A stretch of DNA of 8,143 nucleotides from Phycisphaerales bacterium UBA2266 (GCA_002347125.1 DDXG01000358.1:1-8143), one strand, 5' to 3'. Shown: positions 1-7,070, counted from the stretch's first letter. Notes: generated from the letters alone by a model not told the origin. Program-made: numbers and translations.

Positions 1-448
1 CCGCCTGTTCAGCATCGACACGGGTGGCTTCAAGTTGCTTCTTCTGTTCCTCGATCTGTTGCTGAATCTCCCGGGCCTGGGCCTCGTCGACCTCGATATC
101 CTTCATCAGCTCCAGCACCTGGGTCTCGATCTTGGAGTTGTCGGCCCGGGTGGTGTTAAGCTGGGTAAGAACGGCGGCATATTCCTTGTTGGTCTTGGAA
201 CTGTTGAGGGCGGCCCGAAACCGGGCAACCTGGTCTTCGCGGCTTCGAAGTTCGAGTTCTAGTCGACTGAGCTGAAGCTTGGTAAGCTGGATTTCCTCTT
301 TCTTGGCCTCGAAGGCGTTCTGCTGGGTCCGGACCTGGTTTTCCTGCAGGATGACGCTGCGGCGGCAACGGGCGAGCTTGGCCTTGGCGGCCCGCAGTCG
401 ATTTTCGACGCTTTGAAGTTTCACCAACCCGGCGTGTACAGGTCCCAT
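1..448 (-). CDS. Coiled-coil protein of the COG1579 (C4-type zinc ribbon) family, 3' end off the window
   Basis: Reading leftward from ATG at 448-446, the frame stays open for 149 codons to the window edge, so the C-terminus is missing. The product is almost entirely charged and Gln-rich helix with heptad-like leucines, which predicts a long coiled coil. Two segments recall the COG1579 family (HP0958/CdsZ-like proteins): TNKEY at residues 86-90 and LELMKDIE at 112-119. In that family a helical hairpin is followed by a C-terminal four-cysteine zinc ribbon. The ribbon would lie outside the window, so it is expected but not seen. The start is fixed by AAGGAG (454-459 on the plus strand), five bases upstream of the ATG. 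The gene is transcribed divergently from argB. Its exact role is unknown; relatives are described as RpoN- or secretion-associated chaperones, which cannot be transferred here. The family call is fairly sure, the function is not. Confidence 0.75.
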   Translation of the reverse strand, partial: MGPVHAGLVKLQSVENRLRAAKAKLARCRRSVILQENQVRTQQNAFEAKKEEIQLTKLQLSRLELELRSREDQVARFRAALNSSKTNKEYAAVLTQLNTTRADNSKIETQVLELMKDIEVDEAQAREIQQQIEEQKKQLEATRVDAEQA

Positions 449-489
449 TCGTGCTCCTTGTGCCACGTATCAGCAGTATCGAATCCTGT

Positions 490-518
490 ATTATCGCGGC
501 TAATGAGGGCGTTTGCAA
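490..518 (-). promoter_or_regulatory. Sigma70-like promoter for the leftward coiled-coil gene
   Basis: On the minus strand, TTGCAA (513-518) and GATAAT (490-495) are separated by exactly 17 bases. They match the -35 consensus at four of six positions and the -10 consensus at five of six. The predicted start of transcription is near 483, giving a leader of about 35 bases before the ATG at 448. Prediction from sequence only. Confidence 0.5.
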
Positions 519-582
519 CCACTTTTTTTCGACATTTTGCCATCCGACGGGCCGAATGGGGCCACGCAGCGGTAATTGGGGG

Positions 583-611
583 TTGACGCAAACCGTTCTG
601 TGGGGTAAAGT
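583..611 (+). promoter_or_regulatory. Sigma70-like promoter for argB and the genes after it
   Basis: TTGACG (583-588) and TAAAGT (606-611) lie 17 bases apart. They match the -35 consensus at five of six positions and the -10 at four of six. Transcription would begin near 618, about 33 bases before the argB start at 651. No convincing ARG-box palindrome was seen around it, so arginine control of this promoter is not supported by the sequence. Confidence 0.5.
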
Positions 612-650
612 TCGTGGTTTCTTCAATCAGCCGTTTTCAGGAGTACGTAC

Positions 651-1535
651 GTGGAAGAAGCCATCGCAAAAGCGGGGGCCCTGATTGAGGCAATGGAGTA
701 TATCCGCAGCTTCCGGGGCCGTATCGTTGTCGTCAAGTTGGGCGGCAGCGTGCTGGACGACCATTCGTTGCAGCGGAGTATGCTGACGGACATCGCGTTC
801 ATGGCGACCGTGGGCATGCAGCCGGTGATCGTGCACGGCGGCGGCAAGGCCATCACGCGGGCGATGAACGCGGCGGGCATCGAGCCACAATGGGTGCTGG
901 GACGCCGTTACACGGATGAACGGACTCTGACCATCGCCGAGCACACGCTGGTCAACAAGCTCAATACGCCGATCTGCGATGTGCTGGAGGAGCTGGGCTG
1001 CCGGCCGATGGGGCTGCATTCGCTGAGCAGTTGTGTGCTGTTTGCCGAGACGTTGCGGCTGGCCGGCCAGGACGGCCGAAAGGTCGATCTGGGCTACGTG
1101 GGTCGGATGACCGAGGTCAACGGGCAGCTTCTCAGGACGCTCTGCGGGGCCGGGACGATTCCGGTGATTGCGTCGATCGCCCGCGACAAGGCCGGCGGCA
1201 AGCTCAACGTCAACGCCGACAGCGCCGCCGGGATGGTGGCCGCGGCGCTTGGGGCCGACAAGCTGGTGATGGTCAGTGATACGCACGGCATCCGGCGAGA
1301 CATGAACGACCCCGGCAGTTGGGTTTCGAGCCTCGATGAGACGCAGATCAAAGAGATGATCGCCGCGGGGATCATCACGGATGCGATGTTTCCGAAGGTG
1401 GAGGCGTGCATGGCCGCCCTTGAGGCCGGCGTCCGCAAGGCGCACATCATCGACGGCAGGATTGCGCATTCGCTGCTGCTGGAGATTTACACCGTTAAGG
1501 GCATCGGCACCGAGATCGTGCGTCGTGAGTCGTGA
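651..1535 (+). CDS. argB: N-acetylglutamate kinase (ArgB)
   Basis: The enzyme phosphorylates N-acetyl-L-glutamate with ATP in the second step of arginine synthesis; it is cytoplasmic and belongs to the amino-acid kinase fold. At 294 residues it has family length. Visible motifs are KLGGS at 29-33, HGGGK at 62-66, the RRYTDE segment that matches the substrate loop, NVNADSAAG, and FPKVEA with the conserved Lys249. The GTG start at 651 is chosen because AGGAG (639-643) lies seven bases upstream; the next in-frame ATG (693) would remove the N-terminal helix. Residues 1-22 form such a helix, and the C-terminus ends HSLLLEIYT...GIGTEI. Both are typical of hexameric, arginine-inhibited kinases, so feedback inhibition is inferred. 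In place of the usual GGM before the PKVEA segment the protein reads DAM (244-246). The last codons and the stop lie inside a seven-base repeat array that continues to argD. Confidence 0.95.
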   Translation: MEEAIAKAGALIEAMEYIRSFRGRIVVVKLGGSVLDDHSLQRSMLTDIAFMATVGMQPVIVHGGGKAITRAMNAAGIEPQWVLGRRYTDERTLTIAEHTLVNKLNTPICDVLEELGCRPMGLHSLSSCVLFAETLRLAGQDGRKVDLGYVGRMTEVNGQLLRTLCGAGTIPVIASIARDKAGGKLNVNADSAAGMVAAALGADKLVMVSDTHGIRRDMNDPGSWVSSLDETQIKEMIAAGIITDAMFPKVEACMAALEAGVRKAHIIDGRIAHSLLLEIYTVKGIGTEIVRRES

Positions 1536-1566
1536 GTCTTCGGTCTTAGGTCTTAGGTCTTCTGAC
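1518..1566 (+). repeat. Seven-base tandem repeat array across the argB-argD junction
   Basis: Seven consecutive heptamers fill this stretch exactly. They start GTGCGTC, then GTGAGTC twice (1525-1538), TTCGGTC, then TTAGGTC twice (1546-1559), and end TTCTGAC. Adjacent units agree at 34 of 42 positions, and each unit has T at its second position and C at its last. The array encodes the last residues of ArgB, contains its TGA (1533-1535), and stops directly before the argD ATG at 1567. It resembles the short tandemly repeated heptamers known from cyanobacteria in kind, not in sequence. Confidence 0.85.
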
Positions 1567-2745
1567 ATGACAACACAAGAAACAATAGCGCTATTCGATA
1601 AATACGTCATTGCCAACTACGGGCGGCTGAACCGCGTGATCGTCAAGGGGCAGGGCTGCTACCTCTATGACGCCGAGGGTAACGAGATACTGGACATGTT
1701 CCCGGGTTGGGCCGTCAGCGGGATCGGGCACTGCCATCCGAGGGTCGTGGAGGCCATTCAGAAGCAGGCGGCCGTGCTGTTGCACATTGACAACACCTTC
1801 TACAGCGAACCACAGGGCAGGCTGGGGCAGTTGCTCAGCGAGCGGGCCTTCGGGGGCAAGACGTTCTTCTGCAACAGCGGCGCTGAGGCCAACGAGGCGG
1901 CGTTGAAGCTGGCGCGTCTGCACACGGCGCGCGAGAAGTACAAGTTCATCACGGCTGAGGGCAGCTTCCACGGCCGCACCTTTGCGACGGTTACGGCCAC
2001 CGCTCAGCCGAAGTACCACGAGGGCTTCCTGCCGCTGCTGCCGGGCTTTGTTTATGTGCCGTATAACGACGTCGCGGCCCTGAAGGCCGCCTTTACCGAC
2101 GAGGTCTGTGCGGTGATGGTCGAGCCCATTCAGGGCGAGGGCGGCATCAACGTGGCGACGCCGGAGTACCTGCGCACAATTCGGCAACTTTGCGACGAGC
2201 ACGGTGCGGTGATGATCCTGGACGAAGTGCAGACCGGGATGGGCCGCACGGGCAAGTGGTTCGCTTACCAGCACTACGACGTCGAGCCGGATATCATCAC
2301 GATGGCGAAGGCCCTGGGCGGCGGCATGGCGATCGGGGCGATGATGGCCAGGGCCCAGATCGCCGCCTGTCTCAAGCCCGGCAAGCACGCCTCGACCTTC
2401 GGAGGCAACTGCATCGCCTGTGCCGCGGGCATTGCGGTGATCGAAGCTATTGAGGAAGAACAGCTTCTGGAGCAGGCCACGCGCGTGGGGCAGTACGCCC
2501 AGCAGCGGTTGCGGGGCCTCAAGGCGAGCCGCCCGGTCATCGACCACGTCCGCGGGATCGGGCTGATGATTGGCGTCCAGTTGACCTCCGGCGGCGCGCC
2601 GATCGTGAATCGCTGCCTGGAGAAGGGCTTGAGGATCAACTGTACGCATGATACGGTGATACGGTTCATGCCCGCGATGATTGCGACCGAGTCGCATATC
2701 GACCGGGCGATTGAGATATTCGACGGCGTACTGGCGGAAAGCTGA
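1567..2745 (+). CDS. argD: Acetylornithine aminotransferase (ArgD)
   Basis: This PLP enzyme transfers the amino group of glutamate to N-acetylglutamate semialdehyde, giving N-acetylornithine (step 4 of arginine synthesis). Class-III aminotransferases like it often also act on succinyl-diaminopimelate precursors. The protein has 392 residues, the usual length. Features seen are SGAEANE at 104-110 for PLP phosphate binding, FHGRT at 134-138 with the ring-stacking Phe, Asp219 in ILDEVQTGMGRTG for the pyridine nitrogen, and Lys248 in MAKALGGG, the Schiff-base lysine. The frame is open upstream of 1567, but no start codon there is better placed; upstream codons overlap argB and the repeat array. 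No clear Shine-Dalgarno sequence precedes the ATG, because the heptamer array occupies that place. The gap to argB is 31 bases, consistent with co-transcription. Ornithine aminotransferase is a possible alternative, but the position between argB and argF favours ArgD. Confidence 0.94.
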   Translation: MTTQETIALFDKYVIANYGRLNRVIVKGQGCYLYDAEGNEILDMFPGWAVSGIGHCHPRVVEAIQKQAAVLLHIDNTFYSEPQGRLGQLLSERAFGGKTFFCNSGAEANEAALKLARLHTAREKYKFITAEGSFHGRTFATVTATAQPKYHEGFLPLLPGFVYVPYNDVAALKAAFTDEVCAVMVEPIQGEGGINVATPEYLRTIRQLCDEHGAVMILDEVQTGMGRTGKWFAYQHYDVEPDIITMAKALGGGMAIGAMMARAQIAACLKPGKHASTFGGNCIACAAGIAVIEAIEEEQLLEQATRVGQYAQQRLRGLKASRPVIDHVRGIGLMIGVQLTSGGAPIVNRCLEKGLRINCTHDTVIRFMPAMIATESHIDRAIEIFDGVLAES

Positions 2746-2786
2746 AGTTCGGCGTGCGTATTGTGTATTGCGTCGTGGGTGTGAAA
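2745..2786 (+). repeat. Degenerate seven-base repeats across the argD-argF junction
   Basis: Six heptamers can be laid out from the last base of the argD stop to the first base of the argF ATG. The clearest pair is TATTGTG and TATTGCG at 2759-2772 (six of seven identical). Flanking units such as GCGTGCG (2752-2758) and TCGTGGG (2773-2779) keep T at position 4 and G at position 7. This is the most decayed of the junction arrays, and the last unit hardly matches. Confidence 0.6.
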
Positions 2787-3697
2787 TGAAGCACTTCCTA
2801 TGTATCAATGATTTCACGCGGGGGCAACTGGAGGAGTTGCTGCAACTGAGCATCGATCTCAAGGCGCTGTACAAGCGGCGGGGGATGGATTGCTGCCTGA
2901 AGGGCCGGACGCTGGCGATGCTGTTTGAGAAACCGAGCCTTCGGACACGGATGAGCTTCCAGGTGGCGATGACGCAACTGGGCGGCAACGCCATATACGT
3001 CAAGCCCGCCGATATCGGCGGCATCGGTAAGCGCGAGCCGGTCAAGGACATCGCCCGCGTACTGAGCCGGTATGTGGACGGCATCATGGCGCGGACGTTC
3101 GAGCACGACACGGTCACCGAGCTGGCGCGGTACTCGACGGTGCCGGTGATCAACGCCCTGACGGACTGGTCGCATCCGTGCCAGGCGATGGCGGACGTGC
3201 TGACGGTGCGCGAGCACCTGGGAGGCCTGGACGGGGTGAAACTCGCGTTCATCGGGGATGGCAACAACGTGGCACGGTCGCTGTCATTCGTCTGCGCGAA
3301 GCTGGGCATGAAGATGGTGGTGGCGTCGCCGGCCGGGTACGAACTGGACGGCGAGACGATTGACACGGCTAACCGGACGGCCCCCGGCAGCGTCGAGCAG
3401 GTCAACGACCCGGTCCGGGCCGTCGCCGACGCAGGCGTGATCTACACCGACACATGGGTGAGCATGGGGCAGGAACAGGAGAAGGAGAAGCGTCGGGCGG
3501 ACTTCGCCGGATTCGAGGTCAACATGGACCTGGTCTCGAAGGCGCCGGCCGGCGTCCTGATCATGCACTGCCTGCCGGCATACCGGGGGTACGAGATCAG
3601 CGACGAGGCGGTCGAGTGCTCGCGGTCGGTCATATTCGACCAGGCTGAGAACCGGCTGCATTTTCAGCGGGCCCTGCTCAAGAGACTGATGAGTTGA
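2786..3697 (+). CDS. argF: Ornithine carbamoyltransferase (ArgF/OTC)
   Basis: The enzyme condenses ornithine with carbamoyl phosphate to citrulline (step 6 of arginine synthesis; cytoplasmic, usually a trimer). The 303 residues match the compact bacterial form. Key segments are SLRTR at 51-55 (carbamoyl-phosphate loop), HPCQ at 130-133, DTWVSMG at 222-228 (ornithine-binding SMG loop), and HCLPAYRG at 261-268 with Cys262. The SMG loop and HCLP separate it from aspartate carbamoyltransferase. SLRTR in place of STRTR is a common natural variant in OTCs. The ATG at 2786 gives the standard N-terminus MKHFLCINDFT; upstream in-frame codons fall inside argD and the heptamer array. Only a weak GGGTG (2777-2781) could act as ribosome site. 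The gap to argD is 40 bases, so the genes are probably translated from one message. N-acetylornithine carbamoyltransferase is unlikely given these motifs. Confidence 0.94.
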   Translation: MKHFLCINDFTRGQLEELLQLSIDLKALYKRRGMDCCLKGRTLAMLFEKPSLRTRMSFQVAMTQLGGNAIYVKPADIGGIGKREPVKDIARVLSRYVDGIMARTFEHDTVTELARYSTVPVINALTDWSHPCQAMADVLTVREHLGGLDGVKLAFIGDGNNVARSLSFVCAKLGMKMVVASPAGYELDGETIDTANRTAPGSVEQVNDPVRAVADAGVIYTDTWVSMGQEQEKEKRRADFAGFEVNMDLVSKAPAGVLIMHCLPAYRGYEISDEAVECSRSVIFDQAENRLHFQRALLKRLMS

Positions 3698-3741
3698 GGC
3701 TCGATACTCAATATCTGACGCCTGATGCTCGATGTTGGGGG
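3693..3741 (+). repeat. Seven-base tandem repeats across the argF-rdgB junction
   Basis: Five units from 3700 to 3734 all fit the pattern YYYRAYR: CTCGATA, CTCAATA, TCTGACG, CCTGATG, CTCGATG. Differences between them are transitions only. A looser unit, GTTGAGG (3693-3699), holds the argF stop codon, and TTGGGGG (3735-3741) follows. The upstream ATG candidate of rdgB (3732-3734) is the end of the fifth unit. Confidence 0.8.
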
Positions 3742-4376
3742 CGGCCGTGAGCGGTCATACGAAGAGAATACTGGTGGCGACCACCAATCCCGGGAAGATC
3801 GCGGAGTTGTCGGCCATGCTGGGTGAGGGCATCCAGTGGGTGGGGCTCGGCGAGTTCGCGGATGTGAACGATGTGGTCGAGGACGGCCGGACATTTGCGG
3901 AGAACGCGGCGAAGAAGGCCCTCGGATACGCGGAGGCCACGGGGCTGTGGACCCTTGCGGACGACTCGGGCCTCACGATCGATGCGCTGGGCGGAGAGCC
4001 GGGCGTGCATTCGTCGCGGTATTCCGGGCAGGTCCATGCCGGAGATGACCGCCGGACGATCGACCGTCGTAACATCGAGAAGGTGCTTGGGCTGATGCGG
4101 GGTGTGCCTGCCGAGAAACGCACGGCTCGGTTTGTGTGCCGTTTGTGCCTGGCCCGGCCGGGGCAGGTGCTGCTGGAGGCTGAAGGCCGCTTTGAGGGGG
4201 TCATCGCCGCAGAACCTGTGGGCGAGAACGGCTTCGGCTATGACCCGATCTTCTTCGTGCCTGCGAAGGGTCGGACGGCAGCACAACTGACGGCCGAGGA
4301 GAAAAACGCCATCAGCCACCGCGGCAACGCGATACGGGAATTGCAGCCACTGTTAAGTGCATTGCTGGGGGGTTGA
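3732..4376 (+). CDS. rdgB: RdgB/HAM1 family non-canonical purine NTP pyrophosphatase
   Basis: Proteins of this family hydrolyse dITP, ITP and XTP to monophosphate and pyrophosphate, keeping deaminated purines out of DNA and RNA. The 214-residue frame carries all family landmarks: TTNPGK at 17-22, ENAAKKA at 57-63, ADDSGL at 76-81 with the metal-binding acidic pair, SRY at 95-97, GFGYDPIF at 167-174, and SHRG at 195-198 near the C-terminus. The start is uncertain. ATG 3732 lies within the heptamer array and has no Shine-Dalgarno sequence. The in-frame GTG at 3747 follows the G-rich run 3736-3741 by five bases and yields a more typical N-terminus beginning SGHTKRILVATTNPGK. I report the longer form and consider the shorter (209 residues) at least as likely. 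The gap to argF is 34 or 49 bases, so it probably shares the arg transcript, although it has no metabolic link to arginine. Confidence 0.93.
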   Translation: MLGAAVSGHTKRILVATTNPGKIAELSAMLGEGIQWVGLGEFADVNDVVEDGRTFAENAAKKALGYAEATGLWTLADDSGLTIDALGGEPGVHSSRYSGQVHAGDDRRTIDRRNIEKVLGLMRGVPAEKRTARFVCRLCLARPGQVLLEAEGRFEGVIAAEPVGENGFGYDPIFFVPAKGRTAAQLTAEEKNAISHRGNAIRELQPLLSALLGG

Positions 4377-4436
4377 GGGTTCTCGGCCCGTCTTGGCAGC
4401 GTCGTGAGGCCCAATGGCCGTTGGCAGGGTTTGTAC

Positions 4437-4466
4437 TTGACAGATTACGGGGCGGGTCTTTATTAA
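4437..4466 (+). promoter_or_regulatory. Sigma70-like promoter for topA
   Basis: A perfect TTGACA (4437-4442) is followed after 18 bases by TATTAA (4461-4466), which matches TATAAT at four of six positions. Transcription from near 4473 would leave a leader of about 105 bases before topA. Together with the 201-base gap after rdgB, this suggests topA is expressed separately from the arg genes. Confidence 0.55.
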
Positions 4467-4482
4467 GCCAAGTCTAAATTAA

Positions 4483-4500
4483 ATCGGCGAAAGTGCCGAT
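4483..4500 (+). other. Perfect 6-bp hairpin in the topA leader
   Basis: ATCGGC (4483-4488) and GCCGAT (4495-4500) pair perfectly around the loop GAAAGT. It lies about ten bases after the predicted transcription start. No U-run follows, so it is not a typical terminator. It does not match a riboswitch I recognise; a role in message stability is only a guess. Confidence 0.4.
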
Positions 4501-4544
4501 GAGTCAGTCGTATCTCAATTTCGGGCATAAGGGTATTATCGGGT

Positions 4545-4566
4545 GCGCGGCTTTGCGCGGCCCGCG
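4545..4566 (+). repeat. GC-rich short direct repeat with alternative stems just before topA
   Basis: GCGCGGC occurs at 4545-4551 and 4555-4561, ten bases apart start to start. CCGCG at 4562-4566 can pair with CGCGG at 4546-4550. Alternatively CGCG 4563-4566 can pair with CGCG 4556-4559. The two stems exclude each other. The structure ends eleven bases before the topA ATG and takes the space where a ribosome-binding site would be expected. Confidence 0.45.
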
Positions 4567-4577
4567 AGATCGTTTAC

Positions 4578-7031
4578 ATGGCCAAGTCAAGTAACTCCAA
4601 CGGAACATCGCTGGTCATTGTCGAGTCGCCGGCAAAGGCCAAGACGATTAACAAGTACCTGGGATCAGGCTATGAGGTCAAGGCCTCGATGGGGCACATC
4701 CGTGACCTGCCCCCCAAGGGTCTGAACGTCGACATCGAGAACGATTTCTCGCCGACCTACGACATCATGCCGGGTAAGAAGCGGACGGTGGTCAGCCTCA
4801 AGGCGGCCGCGAAGGGCTGCAAAACGCTCTATCTGGCGACCGACCTTGACCGCGAAGGCGAGGCCATCGCCTGGCATCTCTCGCAGATACTGAAGATTCC
4901 GGCCGAGCGAACCTACCGTGTGATCTTCAACGCGATCACCGGCGCGACCATCCGCGAGGCGTTCGCCAACCCGGGCAGACTGGACATGGACAAGGTCATG
5001 GCCCAGCAGGCCAGGCGGATTCTCGACCGCATCGTGGGTTACCAGATCAGCCCCCTGTTGTGGAAGAAGGTGGCCAAGGGCCTCAGCGCCGGCCGCGTTC
5101 AGTCCGTGGCGGTTAAGATCATCGTCGAAAAGGAGCGCGAGATCCGCGCGTTCGTGCCGCAGGAGTACTGGCTGATTCCTGCGGTCTTCACCAGCGACGC
5201 GGCCGATTACGGCTCCGAGTGGCGGGCCTTCATGGAGACTCGGCCCGATGGCAAGAATCCGCCCACGGTCGCCCAACAGAATGAGTGGCTCGCGCAGCAC
5301 AGGGCTTTCAAGGCGGAATTGGTCGGCGTCGGCGATGAGAAGTACCATGCGTCGGACGGCCGGACGGCCAACGCCGTTCTTGAAGCGATCCAGCAGGCGA
5401 GTTTCCGCGTCGAGGATATCCAGCGCAAGCAGTCGCACTCCAACCCCTCGGCGCCATTCATCACATCGACGCTTCAGCAGGCCGCGGCCAACCGCCTGGG
5501 CTTTTCCACCAAGCGCACCATGTCCGTTGCCCAGCAGTTGTACGAAGGCATCGACCTGGGATCGATGGGGACGCTGGGTCTGATCACATACATGCGAACC
5601 GACAGCACGCATGTCTCGGGCGAGGCCATGAGCGAAGTCCGCAAGCACATTGCCGGCAACTTCGGCGCAGCGTATGTGCCCGAGGGCCCCAACTTCTACG
5701 CGGCCGGCAAGAGCGCCCAGCAGGCCCACGAGGCCATCCGCCCGACGGACGTCGATCTGACGCCCGAGGGCATCCGGCACTGTCTCAACGATGAACAATT
5801 CAAGCTGTACGACCTGGTCTGGCGGCGTTTTGTGGCCAGCCAGATGACGGCGGCCCGGTGGGACGTGACGAATCTGACCGTCGCCGCCGGGACGTCAATG
5901 GGCGTATGCCGTTACAAGACCACGGGCCGGGTGCAGGTCTTCGACGGGTTTGCGAAGGTCTGGCCGGTGTACACCACGGAGCAGCCTCTGCCGAGTCTCA
6001 CCGTCGGCCAGGACGTCCGCACGGTCGATATCCACTGCGAACAGCATTTTACCAAGCCGCCGGCCCGCTACACCGAGGCCTCGCTGGTCAAGGTGCTCGA
6101 AAGGGAAGGCATCGGGCGACCCAGTACGTATGCCTCGATCATCAGCACCATCCAGGAGCGGGGCTACGTCGAGCAGCGAGACAAGAAGTTCTACGCCACG
6201 GATCTCGGCGAGGTGGTTACGGACAAGCTCAACGAATACTTTCCGCAGATCATGGACGTGGCGTTCACGCGATTCATGGAGGAGCAGCTCGACAAGATCG
6301 AGGAGCAGCATCTGGACTGGCTGGGCGTGCTGAGGGAGTTCTATGGGCCGTTTAAGCAGCGACTGGACAAGGCCCAGGAGCAGATGAAACACGCCCGGGC
6401 CGAGGTGACGCCCAGTGAATACGACTGCCCGGATTGCGGGGCCAAGCTGGTGTATCGGTTCGGCAGGAACGGGCGGTTTCTAAGTTGTTCGGTGTATCCC
6501 GAGTGCAAGTTCGCCTGTCCCTGCGACAAGGACGGCAAGATGGTCGAGACCCTGCGGAGCGACCAGAAGTGCCCGCAGTGCGGCAAGAACATGGTGCATA
6601 AGAACAGCCGGTTCGGCAGTTTTCTGGGGTGCGAGGACTACCCGGACTGCAAAGGCACGCTGCGTCTGGACAAGGAGGGTAATGCTCTGCCGCCCAAACC
6701 GCCGGCCGAGCCGACGGGAATCAAGTGCCACAAGTGCAAGGAGGGGGAGTTTGTAATCCGCAGCAGCAAACGCGGGCCTTTCCTGGGTTGCGGGCGCTTC
6801 CCAAAATGCCGCACGATTGTCAGTATCAAGGAGATCGATCATCTGCGGGAGCTTCAAGCGGCCGGCGAGTGGCCCCCCGCCACGGCTGAGCAGGCCGATG
6901 TGCTGCTTGGTCGGGAAGACGCCAAGACCAAGGCGAAGGCGAAGCCCGACACCAGATCCAAGACCGGGAAGAGCAGCCGCAAGCCGTCTGGGCGGACCAC
7001 CGGCAAGAGCCGCTCCGGGACGACGGTCTGA
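4578..7031 (+). CDS. topA: DNA topoisomerase I, type IA (TopA)
   Basis: TopA relaxes negative supercoils by cutting one strand through a 5'-phosphotyrosine link, using Mg2+. The 817 residues show the type IA layout. The TOPRIM domain begins LVIVESPAKAKTI with Glu16, and its metal site is DLDREGE at 89-95. The catalytic tyrosine is Tyr338 in GLITYMRTDST. GIGRPSTYASII follows in the core. Three C4 zinc ribbons follow: Cys617/620/637/643, Cys665/668/685/691 and Cys717/720/738/744, the first with additional cysteines at 647 and 649. After about residue 770 a tail rich in Lys, Arg, Ser and Thr ends the protein. Such basic tails in other bacterial TopA proteins help bind DNA and aid strand passage, which is inferred here. 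ATG 4578 is the natural start, eleven residues before the conserved LVIVESP. No Shine-Dalgarno sequence is visible; a GC-rich repeat (4545-4566) sits just upstream. The gene has its own predicted promoter. Confidence 0.96.
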   Translation: MAKSSNSNGTSLVIVESPAKAKTINKYLGSGYEVKASMGHIRDLPPKGLNVDIENDFSPTYDIMPGKKRTVVSLKAAAKGCKTLYLATDLDREGEAIAWHLSQILKIPAERTYRVIFNAITGATIREAFANPGRLDMDKVMAQQARRILDRIVGYQISPLLWKKVAKGLSAGRVQSVAVKIIVEKEREIRAFVPQEYWLIPAVFTSDAADYGSEWRAFMETRPDGKNPPTVAQQNEWLAQHRAFKAELVGVGDEKYHASDGRTANAVLEAIQQASFRVEDIQRKQSHSNPSAPFITSTLQQAAANRLGFSTKRTMSVAQQLYEGIDLGSMGTLGLITYMRTDSTHVSGEAMSEVRKHIAGNFGAAYVPEGPNFYAAGKSAQQAHEAIRPTDVDLTPEGIRHCLNDEQFKLYDLVWRRFVASQMTAARWDVTNLTVAAGTSMGVCRYKTTGRVQVFDGFAKVWPVYTTEQPLPSLTVGQDVRTVDIHCEQHFTKPPARYTEASLVKVLEREGIGRPSTYASIISTIQERGYVEQRDKKFYATDLGEVVTDKLNEYFPQIMDVAFTRFMEEQLDKIEEQHLDWLGVLREFYGPFKQRLDKAQEQMKHARAEVTPSEYDCPDCGAKLVYRFGRNGRFLSCSVYPECKFACPCDKDGKMVETLRSDQKCPQCGKNMVHKNSRFGSFLGCEDYPDCKGTLRLDKEGNALPPKPPAEPTGIKCHKCKEGEFVIRSSKRGPFLGCGRFPKCRTIVSIKEIDHLRELQAAGEWPPATAEQADVLLGREDAKTKAKAKPDTRSKTGKSSRKPSGRTTGKSRSGTTV

Positions 7032-7041
7032 GGGGCGTTGC

Positions 7042-7069
7042 CCGGCCCTTGCCTTTGGCCAAGGGCCGG
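7042..7069 (+). terminator. Strong GC hairpin after topA, probable transcription end
   Basis: CCGGCCCTTG (7042-7051) and CAAGGGCCGG (7060-7069) are perfect ten-base complements around an eight-base loop, which can close further through CC/GG. It begins ten bases after the topA stop. No T-run follows on either strand, so it is not a classical intrinsic terminator. It may still end transcription or protect the topA 3' end. Confidence 0.55.
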
Positions 7070-7070
7070 A

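Noticed and set aside
156..626. A 156-codon minus-strand frame overlapping the coiled-coil gene
   Set aside because: It is in a different frame from the coiled-coil gene, is Pro/Arg-rich, crosses the divergent promoter region and has no ribosome site; the frame starting at 448 has the Shine-Dalgarno sequence and family motifs.
627..1616. A 329-codon open frame on the minus strand opposite argB
   Set aside because: It is Arg-, His- and Ala-rich low-complexity sequence typical of a mirror frame, and argB is certain on the other strand.
1591..3405. A 604-codon open frame on the minus strand across argD and argF
   Set aside because: It lies opposite two genes with complete catalytic motifs and shows no recognisable domain; long antisense frames are expected in GC-rich coding DNA.
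4534..4539. TATTAT as the -10 of a second topA promoter
   Set aside because: No acceptable -35 exists at 16-18 bases upstream, whereas TTGACA with TATTAA lies just before.
4665..5798. A 377-codon open frame on the minus strand inside topA
   Set aside because: It is a shadow of the TOPRIM and core region of topA, with no motif of its own.
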